Source of the DNA: Vibrio hangzhouensis | Lineage (GTDB): Bacteria > Pseudomonadota > Gammaproteobacteria > Enterobacterales > Vibrionaceae | Direction: 5' to 3' | DNA length: 64,000 bases | Assembly (NCBI RefSeq): GCF_900107935.1 | Contig: NZ_FNVG01000020.1 | Coordinates: forward strand, 1 to 64,000 | Part shown: positions 38,101 to 46,153 of the stretch, in pieces | Position numbering within the stretch: position 1 is the first letter of the stretch | Layout: every line of letters starts with the position of its first letter | Notes under the pieces: generated by a model | Seen by the model: only the letters and a program-made list of their open reading frames with translations | Told to the model about the DNA's origin: nothing | Database searches by the model: none | Made by a program: the position numbers and the translations under genes

Positions 38101-38263
38101 AAATCGTGTTAGGCATACCATTTTCGAAAAAATACATATACCCGCCAGGCTGCAAGTAAGAACTTGTATCTAAGCTATTTGCGTTGGACTCAGGTTCACC
38201 ACAGCCCAAAAGTGTTACAGAACCAATGACCAACGCCAACTTTGAGAATTTAAACATATTCAT
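35153..38263 (-). CDS. PL8 lyase, lipoprotein form
   Basis: 1036 residues. Signal peptide with lipobox TLLGC (Cys21), so a lipoprotein likely on the outer membrane. Same domain order as the neighbouring PL8 but only distantly similar. The catalytic block is 'VFHHIQHYPAYASGAL' instead of 'WRHRGNYPGYS'. By spacing the tetrad is His485, Tyr492, Arg545 (in AGRHP) and Glu640, all present. The HHxxHYPAY form is nearer to chondroitinase ABC II/exolyase or hyaluronate-type PL8 than to ABC I. Likely the partner that trims oligosaccharides from the endo enzyme. Starts 28 bases after the autotransporter gene, with start codons at 38263 and 38257 both possible. Confidence 0.9.
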   Translation of the reverse strand: MNMFKFSKLALVIGSVTLLGCGEPESNANSLDTSSYLQPGGYMYFFENGMPNTIFSSKENALQLNQKYAKDGDHSLSWEFVPGATLSFNQPIGYRHFVENDVDQSISTFSTWIYNDTPQKEHARFAFGTGKEVQAYFDIDLNFSGWRHLLIPFRDMEGSPSESMDFLQVNMPENIQPGTLYFDQLMPSIPVDPRWPTRDKVVPFINTAADSAPNRHWLAHYLYNGYMQAGLEQANATKLDSTAVATISKRLDSFITQGRNNKVDLADIQRQFDAFELQEIDGYVAGKTIGNGNRLKIFLDKGVNKGLLNQEGYDTLFDVIDVRNYSDLVLQITRAMNSDVSAQAKKDLTEKYILLTRFALDQGYEAGSGLGTSHHIGYGFRPLFEAHFLNRDVLEQNGLLTEVSQMMSWFSNAGRIFTPENELTNFNVDIMNTQLRAMLYSILMQPNEQVKAIQLAQFSQWLSKSIVTSEGMSGGFKVDGSVFHHIQHYPAYASGALKGVTPVVEALSKTSYAIDTSAHEQLKHVVAMGELYSFDQHTLMSVAGRHPTGLQTIDLEPFQHLAKSGSPDGKQPIDIDMAQAYLRLARSNTPFSKQLAELGIESAPIASGNWAMNFASLSLQRRDGWMAGVRGFSRYLVGNESYANANRYGRYINYGQLEIMSGDSDKRAFSHDGWDWNRWPGITSVQLPFEQLNAQLRNVDRYSGLEEMLLSEQSYAGGLSHRDNGMYALKLQGHPKYDGSFYANKSVFFFDDRIVALGSDITTEESRYPTQTTLFQHAIRQDEHAYADGHEFPSELKKLPIENKSTTVLIDPANNAYVVPHGQSVSIRQGEQHSVHQKNSKPTKGSFATAVIDHGNAPESGSYQYVVLVDSDEQQAKQFAELVASEQSPIEVLQQNTQAHIVWDRESSTKAFAIFEAGVSINDELIKEVDVPAMLMASFEGQRLALSVVNPDFSFYQGIDESQYDEGGVLKEVSIYSRPWKDSPSQPVKTNVTLKGQWKSTVPTKGVYIELDYQGNTLLTVTTVNAQGVHLNLEQI

Positions 38264-38291
38264 CTAAATAAATCTTTGATTAATAGGGTAA

Positions 38292-39656
38292 TTAAAAGGA
38301 ATAAATCGCTCGACCATAGGCCATAGCATTCTTTGAGGAGTCATCCCAATCATACTGAACGCCAAGACTCCACGAGAATCTACCGTCTGTTTCTAGCACC
38401 ATATCGAAGTAGCTTTGATAGCGAAGTTTTTCGCGAGAATTGGCTTGAACGGTAAAACTATCTCCCCCACTAACTAGGCGAGATGTGATATTGAGATCTG
38501 TATCTAAAGCGTTGTAATTGACATGACCACCTAGGCGACTATGTAACGCACCAATACCAGTAAACCAGGTATGTGCGATTTCCAATCCAGCACCAAACAA
38601 CAGCTCATCGTAGAATTGAGTATCATATGACAACGCAGCAGCTGAACCCGTTGATTTGGTAAGTACACCATTGTTGTTATAAGTGCGGACGTAGTCTTCA
38701 GAGTAACCATCTAACATGGCGTAGTTGTAACTTGAAGACACGACGGGTAAGAAAGTGAAACTAGAGACGTAAATAGGGTAACTCATATCCACCTGTAACG
38801 ATGCAGTGGTACTTTGCGTCCGACCATCAGCATTGGTATGGCCAGAAAAGTCAGATCCCCCTTCGATGTTACGACTAATTTTGTGAGAGCCACGCCCAAC
38901 AATCCCTCTTCCCGAAAAGTTGATGTCATGCCACATTGTTTCACCATAGACAGCGGCTTGAAGCGTCTCAATTTCAGAAGAGTTCGCGGTAAGTCGAGAG
39001 CCAGTCTCAATATGTTGATGGCTAAACGCCAAACCTAACAAACTATTGCCTGAGAAAATTTTATCAAAACCAAAAGCGGCGCCGTAGGACGAAGAATTAA
39101 AACCATCGTAGCGATTTGAGCCGTCAGAGTTCACATAAGACGTCTGGTCATTACCCAATAAACTCAGCCAAAAATTCGACTGAGCGGGAATGCCATGAAT
39201 ATTATCGCGAGTTCTTTTCTTGATGGCGTTAGCAAACACTTCTTGAGATTGCAGCACCGCGTATATGTTGGCTCCGCTACGATCTGGTGTCAAAGCTCTC
39301 GCCAGTCTTGCCGCTTCTTCATCCGTCGCTGCTGATGAAAGTAAATTCATTAACTCCGTATTTCCCGTAACCTGCGCCTGTTCCACCAACGTGCTCAACA
39401 CATAAACTTCCGTTGAATCTGCTCCACCACGGATAGCCGCATCAATCACAGGCATCTCAGTAGTACTCTGCACTGGTGTCACTAAATTGAAATCGTTGAA
39501 TAGCGGATTCACTGACTGTGAACTGACAAACACGCTTTGGCTTGGAAATAATTCCATTTCTGCTTGAGACTGCGGCGTCACAAAACAGAATCCAATCAAA
39601 ACTGCTAACGAAAGCTTGGATGGTGATGATATCTGGCTGGCACTCTGTACTGCCAT
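38292..39656 (-). CDS. Passenger-less autotransporter beta-barrel protein
   Basis: 454 residues from ATG 39656. Signal peptide ending near 'QSQAE' (~residue 33). A short ~110-residue segment contains 'ALTPDRSGANIYAVLQSQEVFANAIKKRTR', the conserved alpha-linker of type Va autotransporters. It is followed by a ~280-residue barrel with alternating beta strands and a terminal 'AYGRAIYSF' ending in aromatic Phe. There is no passenger of useful size, so it is a barrel alone. First gene of the transcript with the two PL8 lyases and divergent from the porin. It may serve as a channel or as a display platform for the lipoprotein lyase; its real role is unknown. Confidence 0.82.
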   Translation of the reverse strand: MAVQSASQISSPSKLSLAVLIGFCFVTPQSQAEMELFPSQSVFVSSQSVNPLFNDFNLVTPVQSTTEMPVIDAAIRGGADSTEVYVLSTLVEQAQVTGNTELMNLLSSAATDEEAARLARALTPDRSGANIYAVLQSQEVFANAIKKRTRDNIHGIPAQSNFWLSLLGNDQTSYVNSDGSNRYDGFNSSSYGAAFGFDKIFSGNSLLGLAFSHQHIETGSRLTANSSEIETLQAAVYGETMWHDINFSGRGIVGRGSHKISRNIEGGSDFSGHTNADGRTQSTTASLQVDMSYPIYVSSFTFLPVVSSSYNYAMLDGYSEDYVRTYNNNGVLTKSTGSAAALSYDTQFYDELLFGAGLEIAHTWFTGIGALHSRLGGHVNYNALDTDLNITSRLVSGGDSFTVQANSREKLRYQSYFDMVLETDGRFSWSLGVQYDWDDSSKNAMAYGRAIYSF

Positions 39657-39804
39657 CATAAATCCCTCGTGTAAGAAAACAAAAAGTTAAACCGTATAAT
39701 TCGCAACCAAAAGCCACCACGGCTTTCACATGCTTTCATTGTATGAGAAGCAAATTATAAATTCAGTGATCACGACTATATTTTTGGGTTTTCAACTTAT
39801 TTAT

Positions 39805-39843
39805 GTTTTCGTGATGAAAAACACGAAAGATATCGAAAGAAAG
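39805..39843. promoter_or_regulatory. AgaR-like repeat cluster between autotransporter and porin
   Basis: TTTTCGTGATGAAAA is followed by ACGAAAG and CGAAAGAAAGG, in the 276-base divergent region. The repeated CGAAA(G/A) units resemble the TTTC-repeat operators of AgaR. They could control both the lyase operon and the porin. Confidence 0.5.
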
Positions 39844-39935
39844 GTGTATCATTAACGTAAGAACATTGAACCAATTTGACCATTCAATACGAATTTAATT
39901 TTTGCATTAAGAAAGTTGCGGAGACTATGTAACCC

Positions 39936-41435
39936 ATGTTTTTAAACACTGGCAGCGTAAGAATCAATGCCCTTAAAACTAACGCTTTAGCTATTACAAC
40001 ATCGATAGCCCTGCTATCAAACATTCCAACGGCTTCGGCAACATCAGTAGGCCAGTTTTATAGCGAACTTGTTACAGGACAACAAGTGTCTTTAACACTT
40101 TTAAACCATTTGAAATCAACTGAAAGATATACTCGTTATCCAGATAAAAATGTGGATGGCATGTATCGTCAATATGAGTGGGGGCAATCAGTAGGTCTGT
40201 TCTATACATCTGGGAAAGCGTCTTTCTCCAAGGACAGTACTCTCGCAATGAGCTTTGACGTAGGCTACAACCACATGTTTAAGCTCGCGGATTCTTATCC
40301 TGGCGGTGTCCATAACTGGAATGCAGGTGAAAAAATCTTCATGAGTAAAGACTGTTTTTGGACCGGAGGGGAACCCTATAAAGGCCAATATAAGTGTAAT
40401 GACACGAGTGGCTATGGAAAACTTCCCGTTGCCAACGTTCGATTAGACTGGGGGAAAGGTCAACAACGTGGCTTTATGCGCGTCGGAGACGGTTTCTACA
40501 ATACCGGTATGATTACGTCAGCAGACCTAGACAGTGCGTTGCTATCTAGTTATCGCGGTGTTATGGCTCAACACAGTCAAAATGGCTACATCTTTGATGG
40601 TGGCTTCGTTACCGGATTTATGGGAGGTAATGAGTCAAAAATGGGCAACCTAACCGGTAACTCCAATTACTATGACCCCTATCCATTGACATACGACTAC
40701 TTGTACACAATGCGTGTTCGTAAAAATTACCAAAATTCTGGATATCGAGCGGCATATGGAGAAGCAAAAGACTTCCTAAGACGATCACATGTCGATGTTT
40801 GGTATCGCCACCCCCTCTCTTCCGTAACCAGTGTCTATGTAAAAGGTCAATATTACTACAACCGTGCAGCCGGTGACCTTTGGCAACAAGACGTAGATAA
40901 GGGACAAGCCGCGTTTGATACATACGCATCCGCTGCGTCCTACGAGTTTCGTCTCCAATACGATGCTCTAGAACTAATGTATGGCTTTACACATATCGAT
41001 GCCCCTAGGAAAAATGGCAACGGTTCATTTAGCTATGGATTCGGAAATGCAAAAGGCTATCTGAACCTACCGACCAACGGTAACTACCATGGTTTTCGAC
41101 GTGATGGCATGGACGCAAGAGTAGTTCAGCTAAGATACGACTTCCGAAACTTTGGTCATCCAGATCTGTACGTTGAATACGGATATCACTGGGGCGAAGC
41201 ACCAATTATTGAAAAGGCAACAGGAGCGACCAAGTATGGCAGTGAATATGAACACGCCATCACACTTCGATATCGACCTAGGACTGGTGCACTGAAAGGA
41301 TTTGTCTTCAACCTGCAACAGGCATTCCACAGACCAGATGACACACTAGCCAATATCGTTGAAAACGATCCATTCCCGAATCGGGGAGACCGAACTAATA
41401 CCAAACTAGCGATAAGCTATATGTTTAATTTGTAA
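39936..41435 (+). CDS. Outer-membrane porin, OprD-like
   Basis: 499 residues. Signal peptide ending 'PTASA' (~residue 36). The rest is amphipathic beta-strand sequence with many Tyr/Gly, 'LDWGKGQQRGFMRVGDGFYNTGMITSADLDSALLSSYRG' near residue 180 as in OprD-family porins, and an end in Phe-Asn-Leu. It probably forms the outer-membrane pore for acidic oligosaccharides. Shine-Dalgarno GCGGAG lies 12 bases upstream, with a start-stop ATGTAA in between. Divergent from the lyase operon, followed by a terminator and then a toxR-type gene. Confidence 0.82.
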   Translation: MFLNTGSVRINALKTNALAITTSIALLSNIPTASATSVGQFYSELVTGQQVSLTLLNHLKSTERYTRYPDKNVDGMYRQYEWGQSVGLFYTSGKASFSKDSTLAMSFDVGYNHMFKLADSYPGGVHNWNAGEKIFMSKDCFWTGGEPYKGQYKCNDTSGYGKLPVANVRLDWGKGQQRGFMRVGDGFYNTGMITSADLDSALLSSYRGVMAQHSQNGYIFDGGFVTGFMGGNESKMGNLTGNSNYYDPYPLTYDYLYTMRVRKNYQNSGYRAAYGEAKDFLRRSHVDVWYRHPLSSVTSVYVKGQYYYNRAAGDLWQQDVDKGQAAFDTYASAASYEFRLQYDALELMYGFTHIDAPRKNGNGSFSYGFGNAKGYLNLPTNGNYHGFRRDGMDARVVQLRYDFRNFGHPDLYVEYGYHWGEAPIIEKATGATKYGSEYEHAITLRYRPRTGALKGFVFNLQQAFHRPDDTLANIVENDPFPNRGDRTNTKLAISYMFNL

Positions 41436-41444
41436 TTGATGAAG

Positions 41445-41476
41445 AAAATAGCCTATATCTCAATAGGTTATTTTCC
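41445..41476 (+). terminator. Terminator after the porin gene
   Basis: Stem AAAATAgCCTAT / ATAGGtTATTTT with a 6-base loop, followed by a T-rich stretch. Confidence 0.7.
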
Positions 41477-41530
41477 ACTTTTACTTTCATATCAGAATCA
41501 ATCACTTGTTACAAAACGAAGGAACTTATC

Positions 41531-42346
41531 ATGAACAACATGGAAGGCATGTTTACCCTAGGCCAGGAGTATATTTTTAACCCTAACGACCATACTATTA
41601 CAGAGAAAAACAATAACTTAGACACCCAGCAGCTGGGTAGCAATGAGAACCGTATTTTGCAGTTATTTATTTCTAGACCAAATGAAATCATCAGCCGTAA
41701 CGAGTTTCATGAGTATGTTTGGCGAGAACAAGGTATCGAAGTCGAAGATTCTAGTTTAACTCAAGCCATTTCTACACTGCGCAAGCAGCTATGCGACTCC
41801 ACCAAGTGTCCTAAGTTTATCCAAACTGTACCCAGACGGGGCTACAAATGGATAGGCGGTTTCAGTGAAGTTCAACCACCCCATAAAGACGTGAACCTCT
41901 CAACTACCATTGCCAGCACGACAACAGAAGCCGACACTACCAAGCCTATTCTCTCTGTAATTTCTGCGATCAAACGCAGTTATATATTGATGTCATTCGT
42001 AATGTTGACGGCCATGTTACTACCGTTGATTGTGTACGCATACAATGATCTTCCAACCCGCTCATTAAGAACAGTGGGACACGTTAGCAATGTTGAAATT
42101 CTCATTCCTGAACACTCCCAAAATCTGGCTCAGTGGCAAGCAACTATCGAACAGTGTATTAACCGTTACATCAAAACCACTTTATCGGATCAACGCCCGA
42201 CCCAAGTCATTGTCACTACAAATCTAGATAAAGTCATTACGTTGAATTTTGTTCACGCATTGGAACGTTCTGGCCAAAATACGACAATGCACTTGGCAAA
42301 TCAGACAACAAACAGCACCAATGAACGATGTGCTTTGCAAAGTTAG
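41531..42346 (+). CDS. ToxR-like transmembrane transcriptional regulator
   Basis: 271 residues. Residues ~30-110 are an OmpR/PhoB-type winged helix that follows ToxR closely: 'LGSNENRILQLFISRPNEIISRNEFHEYVWREQG' then 'DSSLTQAISTLRKQL' and 'TVPRRGYKWI'. A linker leads to one transmembrane helix at ~155-175 and a ~95-residue periplasmic domain. That domain has two cysteines (in 'EQCINRY' and 'NERCALQS'), like the redox pair of ToxR. It should act from the inner membrane on nearby promoters. It is followed 6 bases later by a ToxS-like gene and preceded by the porin; porin control is the classical ToxR role. It is a paralogue dedicated to this locus and not the ancestral toxR, whose htpG/toxRS neighbourhood is absent. 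Confidence 0.9.
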   Translation: MNNMEGMFTLGQEYIFNPNDHTITEKNNNLDTQQLGSNENRILQLFISRPNEIISRNEFHEYVWREQGIEVEDSSLTQAISTLRKQLCDSTKCPKFIQTVPRRGYKWIGGFSEVQPPHKDVNLSTTIASTTTEADTTKPILSVISAIKRSYILMSFVMLTAMLLPLIVYAYNDLPTRSLRTVGHVSNVEILIPEHSQNLAQWQATIEQCINRYIKTTLSDQRPTQVIVTTNLDKVITLNFVHALERSGQNTTMHLANQTTNSTNERCALQS

Positions 42347-42352
42347 TGCGAT

Positions 42353-42871
42353 ATGAAGATACTCCTTACTCTAATCATACTTACATTGTCTGCAGTGTAT
42401 AGTTGGTGGTTATACGACCGAAGTGATCTCAATATAGAGCGTGTTTTAACTTCAACAGAATGGCAAACAAATATCCAAGGTCTTGTTATTCCTCACTACA
42501 TTATGGTTGCCGAGCCAATGTCTCTACGTGACCTTAACGTGAAATCGCAAGTTCGCTATTTACCTAATGGGACATACTTACAAGAGCTCACCGTAATTTG
42601 GTCTAATCTTCACACAGGCTCTATTTCCCACCTCAAAATATCTGAGTATGGCACTTGGACCTTTAACGATAGTTATTTGATGAAGTCTACTAGTAAATTT
42701 AGAGAGACGTCCGTAAGTCAAACGGAATTGTTCAATGCAGAACACGTTGAACTCATTAAAAAATTATTGAAGTTAGAAGCTCAAAAAAGTCGCCGAATTG
42801 ACGTAATCAACAGAAAGACACTCTTACTAACTACACTCAACCAAGAAACATCACTACTTTTTTCACATTGA
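42353..42871 (+). CDS. ToxS-like membrane cofactor
   Basis: 172 residues with one N-terminal transmembrane helix (residues ~3-20) and a periplasmic domain. Close parallels to ToxS: 'SWWLYDRSDLNIERVLTSTEWQ', 'VRYLPNGTYLQEL', 'ISEYGTWTF' and 'EAQKSRRIDVINRKTLLLTTL'. ToxS stabilises and activates ToxR and in Vibrio binds bile acids with it. Starts 6 bases after the ToxR-like gene, so the two make one unit. It may sense a host or carbohydrate-derived ligand. Confidence 0.88.
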   Translation: MKILLTLIILTLSAVYSWWLYDRSDLNIERVLTSTEWQTNIQGLVIPHYIMVAEPMSLRDLNVKSQVRYLPNGTYLQELTVIWSNLHTGSISHLKISEYGTWTFNDSYLMKSTSKFRETSVSQTELFNAEHVELIKKLLKLEAQKSRRIDVINRKTLLLTTLNQETSLLFSH

Positions 42872-42982
42872 CCTTTTCTCAATGAAATTAATTGTTCGTT
42901 AAACGCCACCTGAACCACTATTGTATATTCTGGTGGCAAAACGCACTCAACGGATTTTTGAAGCCAAATCGGCAAAACAGTT

Positions 42983-43708
42983 CTAATTAACCAAGTGACA
43001 CTCACCAAATGTATCAGGGTTATGAAAATTTGGCTTCTCTGTCTTCGGATCGACCCATGTCATCCAGGCCATATCAATATCGCCACTATCCAAACGTGTA
43101 AACTCTGCACGCATCAGCGCACATAGTAGTACCGTCTTATCTGAATTCTGCCAAAGGTCGAGTTTTGTAATAGTTTCTAGCGGTATTTTCATTTCTACGT
43201 GGTAACCGTTATTGGTTTTGCTGCCATAAGTTTCAACATTGTCCCAATGCCATTTATCATTACGACTGCCAATCTTCTTTCTATCTAAATCATACTGAGC
43301 ATGCATACTATAAAACTGAGTCGTTGCATCCACTTCCAAAGTGTAATAGTTAGACAACTGCTTATCCTGAGAAAGAAAAATCTCCACTCGGTCTGAGTCT
43401 AGCGCCCCTCTCTCTGGGTTTTCTCCGATCACTACATTTTGGTCTTCAACACGATACTGAATATAGAGTGCATCGTCGTTCCATAACGCTTTAAACTCAG
43501 TGTTAGGAGGCACTGCGTCTCGCCAAGGCAAGGTAAAATCAGTAAGCGTGTTTGCACTATCCCATACACTGCTACTTACGCTGTCACCCAGTGTTGGCAT
43601 CACTTTCGCGTATTTAATCTGATAAACTTTATTCGTTATTTCACTATTCTCCATCGCAAAGACGGAGCTACTCATCACAACCAGAACGGGTAATAACTTC
43701 GTGTACAT
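42983..43708 (-). CDS. Secreted CBM9-like carbohydrate-binding protein
   Basis: 241 residues. Signal peptide ending 'SSSVFA' (~residue 18). The body is one CBM9-like beta-sandwich: 'SSVWDSANTLTDF', 'FKALWNDDALYIQYRVEDQNV', 'DSDRVEIFLSQD', 'YTLEVDA' and 'GYHVEMKIPLETI' in order. Such domains occur in periplasmic sugar-binding proteins and attached to glycan enzymes; here it is free. Transcribed as the last gene of the aga-GH105 block, 70 bases after the GH105 gene, behind an intercistronic hairpin. Likely binds GAG oligosaccharides in the periplasm. Confidence 0.78.
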   Translation of the reverse strand: MYTKLLPVLVVMSSSVFAMENSEITNKVYQIKYAKVMPTLGDSVSSSVWDSANTLTDFTLPWRDAVPPNTEFKALWNDDALYIQYRVEDQNVVIGENPERGALDSDRVEIFLSQDKQLSNYYTLEVDATTQFYSMHAQYDLDRKKIGSRNDKWHWDNVETYGSKTNNGYHVEMKIPLETITKLDLWQNSDKTVLLCALMRAEFTRLDSGDIDMAWMTWVDPKTEKPNFHNPDTFGECHLVN

Positions 43709-43777
43709 TTCATCTCCTTAATGTAAGAAAGGCCGATTTTAATACTATTAAAACCGACCTTAACACTGACTTATCAA

Positions 43778-44827
43778 CTATTTACAAAGCCTGACCACTT
43801 CAGTAGCCGCGAGCATAAATGCCCCAGCACCATAATCAATATTGTGCTCAAACTTAACGTCTCTTGGATTAAATGCCGGTAATTGAACCCAACCAATCAT
43901 GCCATTTTCATGAATACAAGTTTGCAAGGCCGCCCATGCTTTTGCGACAATAGGCACGTAAGTTTCCTCATCGAGAAAACCTTCATTAATCCCCCAAGCA
44001 AGGCCATAACAAAACAGCGATGTTGCACTACTTTCCGGTGCTGGGAAACTCTCAGGATCCAATAAACTGGTACGCCAAAAACCATCTTCTTGCTGATACT
44101 TAATAACTTCGTGAGCAAGTTCCAAAAACATAGCCAAGTATTGAGACCGGCCATGAAAGTCTGCTGGTATGCGTGCCATTAGGCGAGGAACAGAGGCTAA
44201 TACCCAACCCAACCCTCTACTCCAAAATACTTTCTCACCATTACTTTCACGCAGTTCATTACCGTTGCCATCAGGGATATAACGATGATCTCGGTAGAAC
44301 AACCCTGTCTCGGGGTCTCGAAGGTGCTCTACACTATCCCAATAAGCTGTGTGCATATATTTTAGGTATCGGTCATCACCCAAATGTTGCGACAAGGCAG
44401 CAAACGATGGAGGAGCCATAAATAACGCGTCACACCACCACCAATCTTTGCGACCAGCGTCAGGCTGTTCTACCATCAGATCTAGTGCTTTGATAGTAGG
44501 CTCTAGCGCTTCAATCTTATCTACCACTGGATACACATCGATATATGCTTGGCAACAAATGTGATCATCAGCAAAGCGAGGATTAGGGCCAGTTCTAAAC
44601 CCAGTATGTAACGCATAATTCAGTACACCATTTAGATATTCCGTATCGTCCGTCGCTTTCCATGCAGCTGAAACACAGGACCAAAAGACGCCACGTTCCC
44701 AGTCTGTATCTTTGATGAATCTCGTTTTACCACTGCGGCGAACTACGCTACGAGTCTGGTTCTCAGCTTGATAGCGATAAACCCTTTTCATTGACTCTAA
44801 GACGTCGCTCTTTGTTCCAAATACCAT
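43778..44827 (-). CDS. GH105 unsaturated glucuronyl hydrolase, cytoplasmic
   Basis: 349 residues, no signal peptide, AAGGAG site before ATG. Alpha/alpha barrel hydrolase: 'DTDWERGVFWSC', 'DDHICCQAYIDVY', 'WWWCDALFMAPPSFAAL' (the Asp after WWWC fits the catalytic Asp of YteR-type GH105), 'VFWSRGLGWVLASVPRL' and 'SSATSLFCYGLAWGIN'. The family hydrates and releases 4,5-unsaturated uronic acid from the non-reducing end of lyase products. In this locus the substrate would be unsaturated GlcA-GalNAc (or GlcNAc) disaccharide. It must act after import, because it is cytoplasmic. GH88 is the other possible label, but the WWWCDALFMAPP block points to GH105. Confidence 0.87.
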   Translation of the reverse strand: MVFGTKSDVLESMKRVYRYQAENQTRSVVRRSGKTRFIKDTDWERGVFWSCVSAAWKATDDTEYLNGVLNYALHTGFRTGPNPRFADDHICCQAYIDVYPVVDKIEALEPTIKALDLMVEQPDAGRKDWWWCDALFMAPPSFAALSQHLGDDRYLKYMHTAYWDSVEHLRDPETGLFYRDHRYIPDGNGNELRESNGEKVFWSRGLGWVLASVPRLMARIPADFHGRSQYLAMFLELAHEVIKYQQEDGFWRTSLLDPESFPAPESSATSLFCYGLAWGINEGFLDEETYVPIVAKAWAALQTCIHENGMIGWVQLPAFNPRDVKFEHNIDYGAGAFMLAATEVVRLCK

Positions 44828-44847
44828 TGTTTGCTCCTTACCTAGCT

Positions 44848-44894
44848 AAAAGGTCACCCATGTCAATGGCAGATATACTCATGCGTGACCTTTT
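44848..44894 (-). terminator. Hairpin after agaA
   Basis: Arms AAAAGGTCAC (44848-44857) and GTGACCTTTT (44885-44894) form a long-loop stem between agaA and the GH105 gene; on the minus strand it ends in TTTT. Possible partial terminator. Confidence 0.5.
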
Positions 44895-45001
44895 GTTCTT
44901 TCCACCTTCGTTTCTGACCTTTTTCTACTTGGTAAATAAGAGCAGAAACGATGACTTAACAAAGTTTGTTCTATCTCGAGCCCGTTATCTGTATGTCTCC
45001 A

Positions 45002-46150
45002 CTACGACTGATAGACCCATTCACCATCAATGATTGTGCGATGAACATTCAAATCACTATCCACTAGGGTAAATGAAGCATCCATACCGACAGCCACCGC
45101 TCCCAATCTGTCTTCAATACCTAAATACGATGCAGGCACCGCACTTGCCATTTGCACCGCTTCCCACTCTGGAACGCCGGCTTTGAATATCATGTTGCGC
45201 ACAGCTTGATTGAGACTGCATGTGCTTCCTGCAAGCGATCCACACTTTGTTCTTGCTTGCCCATCTCTCACTTGTACCATTTGAGCGCCGAGTTGATAGT
45301 CACCATCATCCAATCCACCAGCTCGCATACAATCCGTAATCAAAGCAATACCACGATAGCTCTTCATTCGATAAGCCAATTGCATCATCACTGGATTAAC
45401 ATGAATGCCATCAGCAATTAGCTCCGCCAACATGTCATGGAACAAAACTGCCCCGGCGCATCCAGGCTCACGATGATGCAGTCCACTCATGCCATTAAAC
45501 AGGTGCACACCACAGTCTGCTCCTTTGTGAAAAGCCTCTGTTACTTGATCATAATTTGCGTCTGTATGTGCGATTGAAACTAGAATATTGCGCGCTTTTA
45601 GCCATTCAATGCAGTCCATAGCACCTTCAGTTTCAGGTGCCAGCGCTACGCGAAGCAATGACTTATCTGCTGCAGCTAGCAACAGTTCAAGCTCTTCGAT
45701 GTTGGCGGGTTTTAGAAACGAAGTAGGATGGGAACCTCGATTAGTTTCAGTAAAGTAAGGCCCTTCTAGAAAGCTACCGAGCAATTGAGCGCCACAACGA
45801 TCTTGTTGCGGTAAGTAAGCTTTGACATTTTCTAGCGCACGTAAAATTTCTGGCATTGGTGCAGTCACTGTTGTACCGACCCACGCAACAACGCCTGTTG
45901 CAGGCAGTGCATTTGAGATGGTTTGCAACGACTCAGAAGTGGCATCCATAACATCTGAGCCATGGCGCCCATGGATGTGTATATCAATAAAGCCAGGTAA
46001 TAGAGACAAGTTAGGAAAGGTATGCACCTGCATACCTTTTGGTTCTCGCTTTGTTATCGCTTGGATCGTGCCATCTTCTACAACAACATAGCTATCAGTC
46101 TCTATGCCAGAGTGAGTAAATGTTCGAGCACATTTCACGGCAAAAAGCAT
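45002..46150 (-). CDS. agaA: N-acetylgalactosamine-6-phosphate deacetylase
   Basis: 382 residues, amidohydrolase fold. Metal-site motif 'IDIHIHGRHG' (~residue 57), 'LEGPYF', 'SIAHTDANYDQ', 'VHLFNGMSGLHHREPG' and 'LITDCMRAGG' as in NagA/AgaA. It removes acetate from GalNAc-6-phosphate to give galactosamine-6-phosphate for AgaS. Starts 3 bases after agaF, so it is the AgaA of this operon rather than the NagA of chitin metabolism. Confidence 0.92.
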   Translation of the reverse strand: MLFAVKCARTFTHSGIETDSYVVVEDGTIQAITKREPKGMQVHTFPNLSLLPGFIDIHIHGRHGSDVMDATSESLQTISNALPATGVVAWVGTTVTAPMPEILRALENVKAYLPQQDRCGAQLLGSFLEGPYFTETNRGSHPTSFLKPANIEELELLLAAADKSLLRVALAPETEGAMDCIEWLKARNILVSIAHTDANYDQVTEAFHKGADCGVHLFNGMSGLHHREPGCAGAVLFHDMLAELIADGIHVNPVMMQLAYRMKSYRGIALITDCMRAGGLDDGDYQLGAQMVQVRDGQARTKCGSLAGSTCSLNQAVRNMIFKAGVPEWEAVQMASAVPASYLGIEDRLGAVAVGMDASFTLVDSDLNVHRTIIDGEWVYQS

Positions 46151-46153
46151 ATA

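Noticed and set aside
36622..38173. Plus-strand ORFs within the lipoprotein PL8 gene
   Set aside because: Antisense shadows of a well-supported lyase gene.
41509..41691. Minus-strand 60-residue ORF over the start of the ToxR-like gene
   Set aside because: Antisense to a confident gene; no Shine-Dalgarno site or recognisable features.
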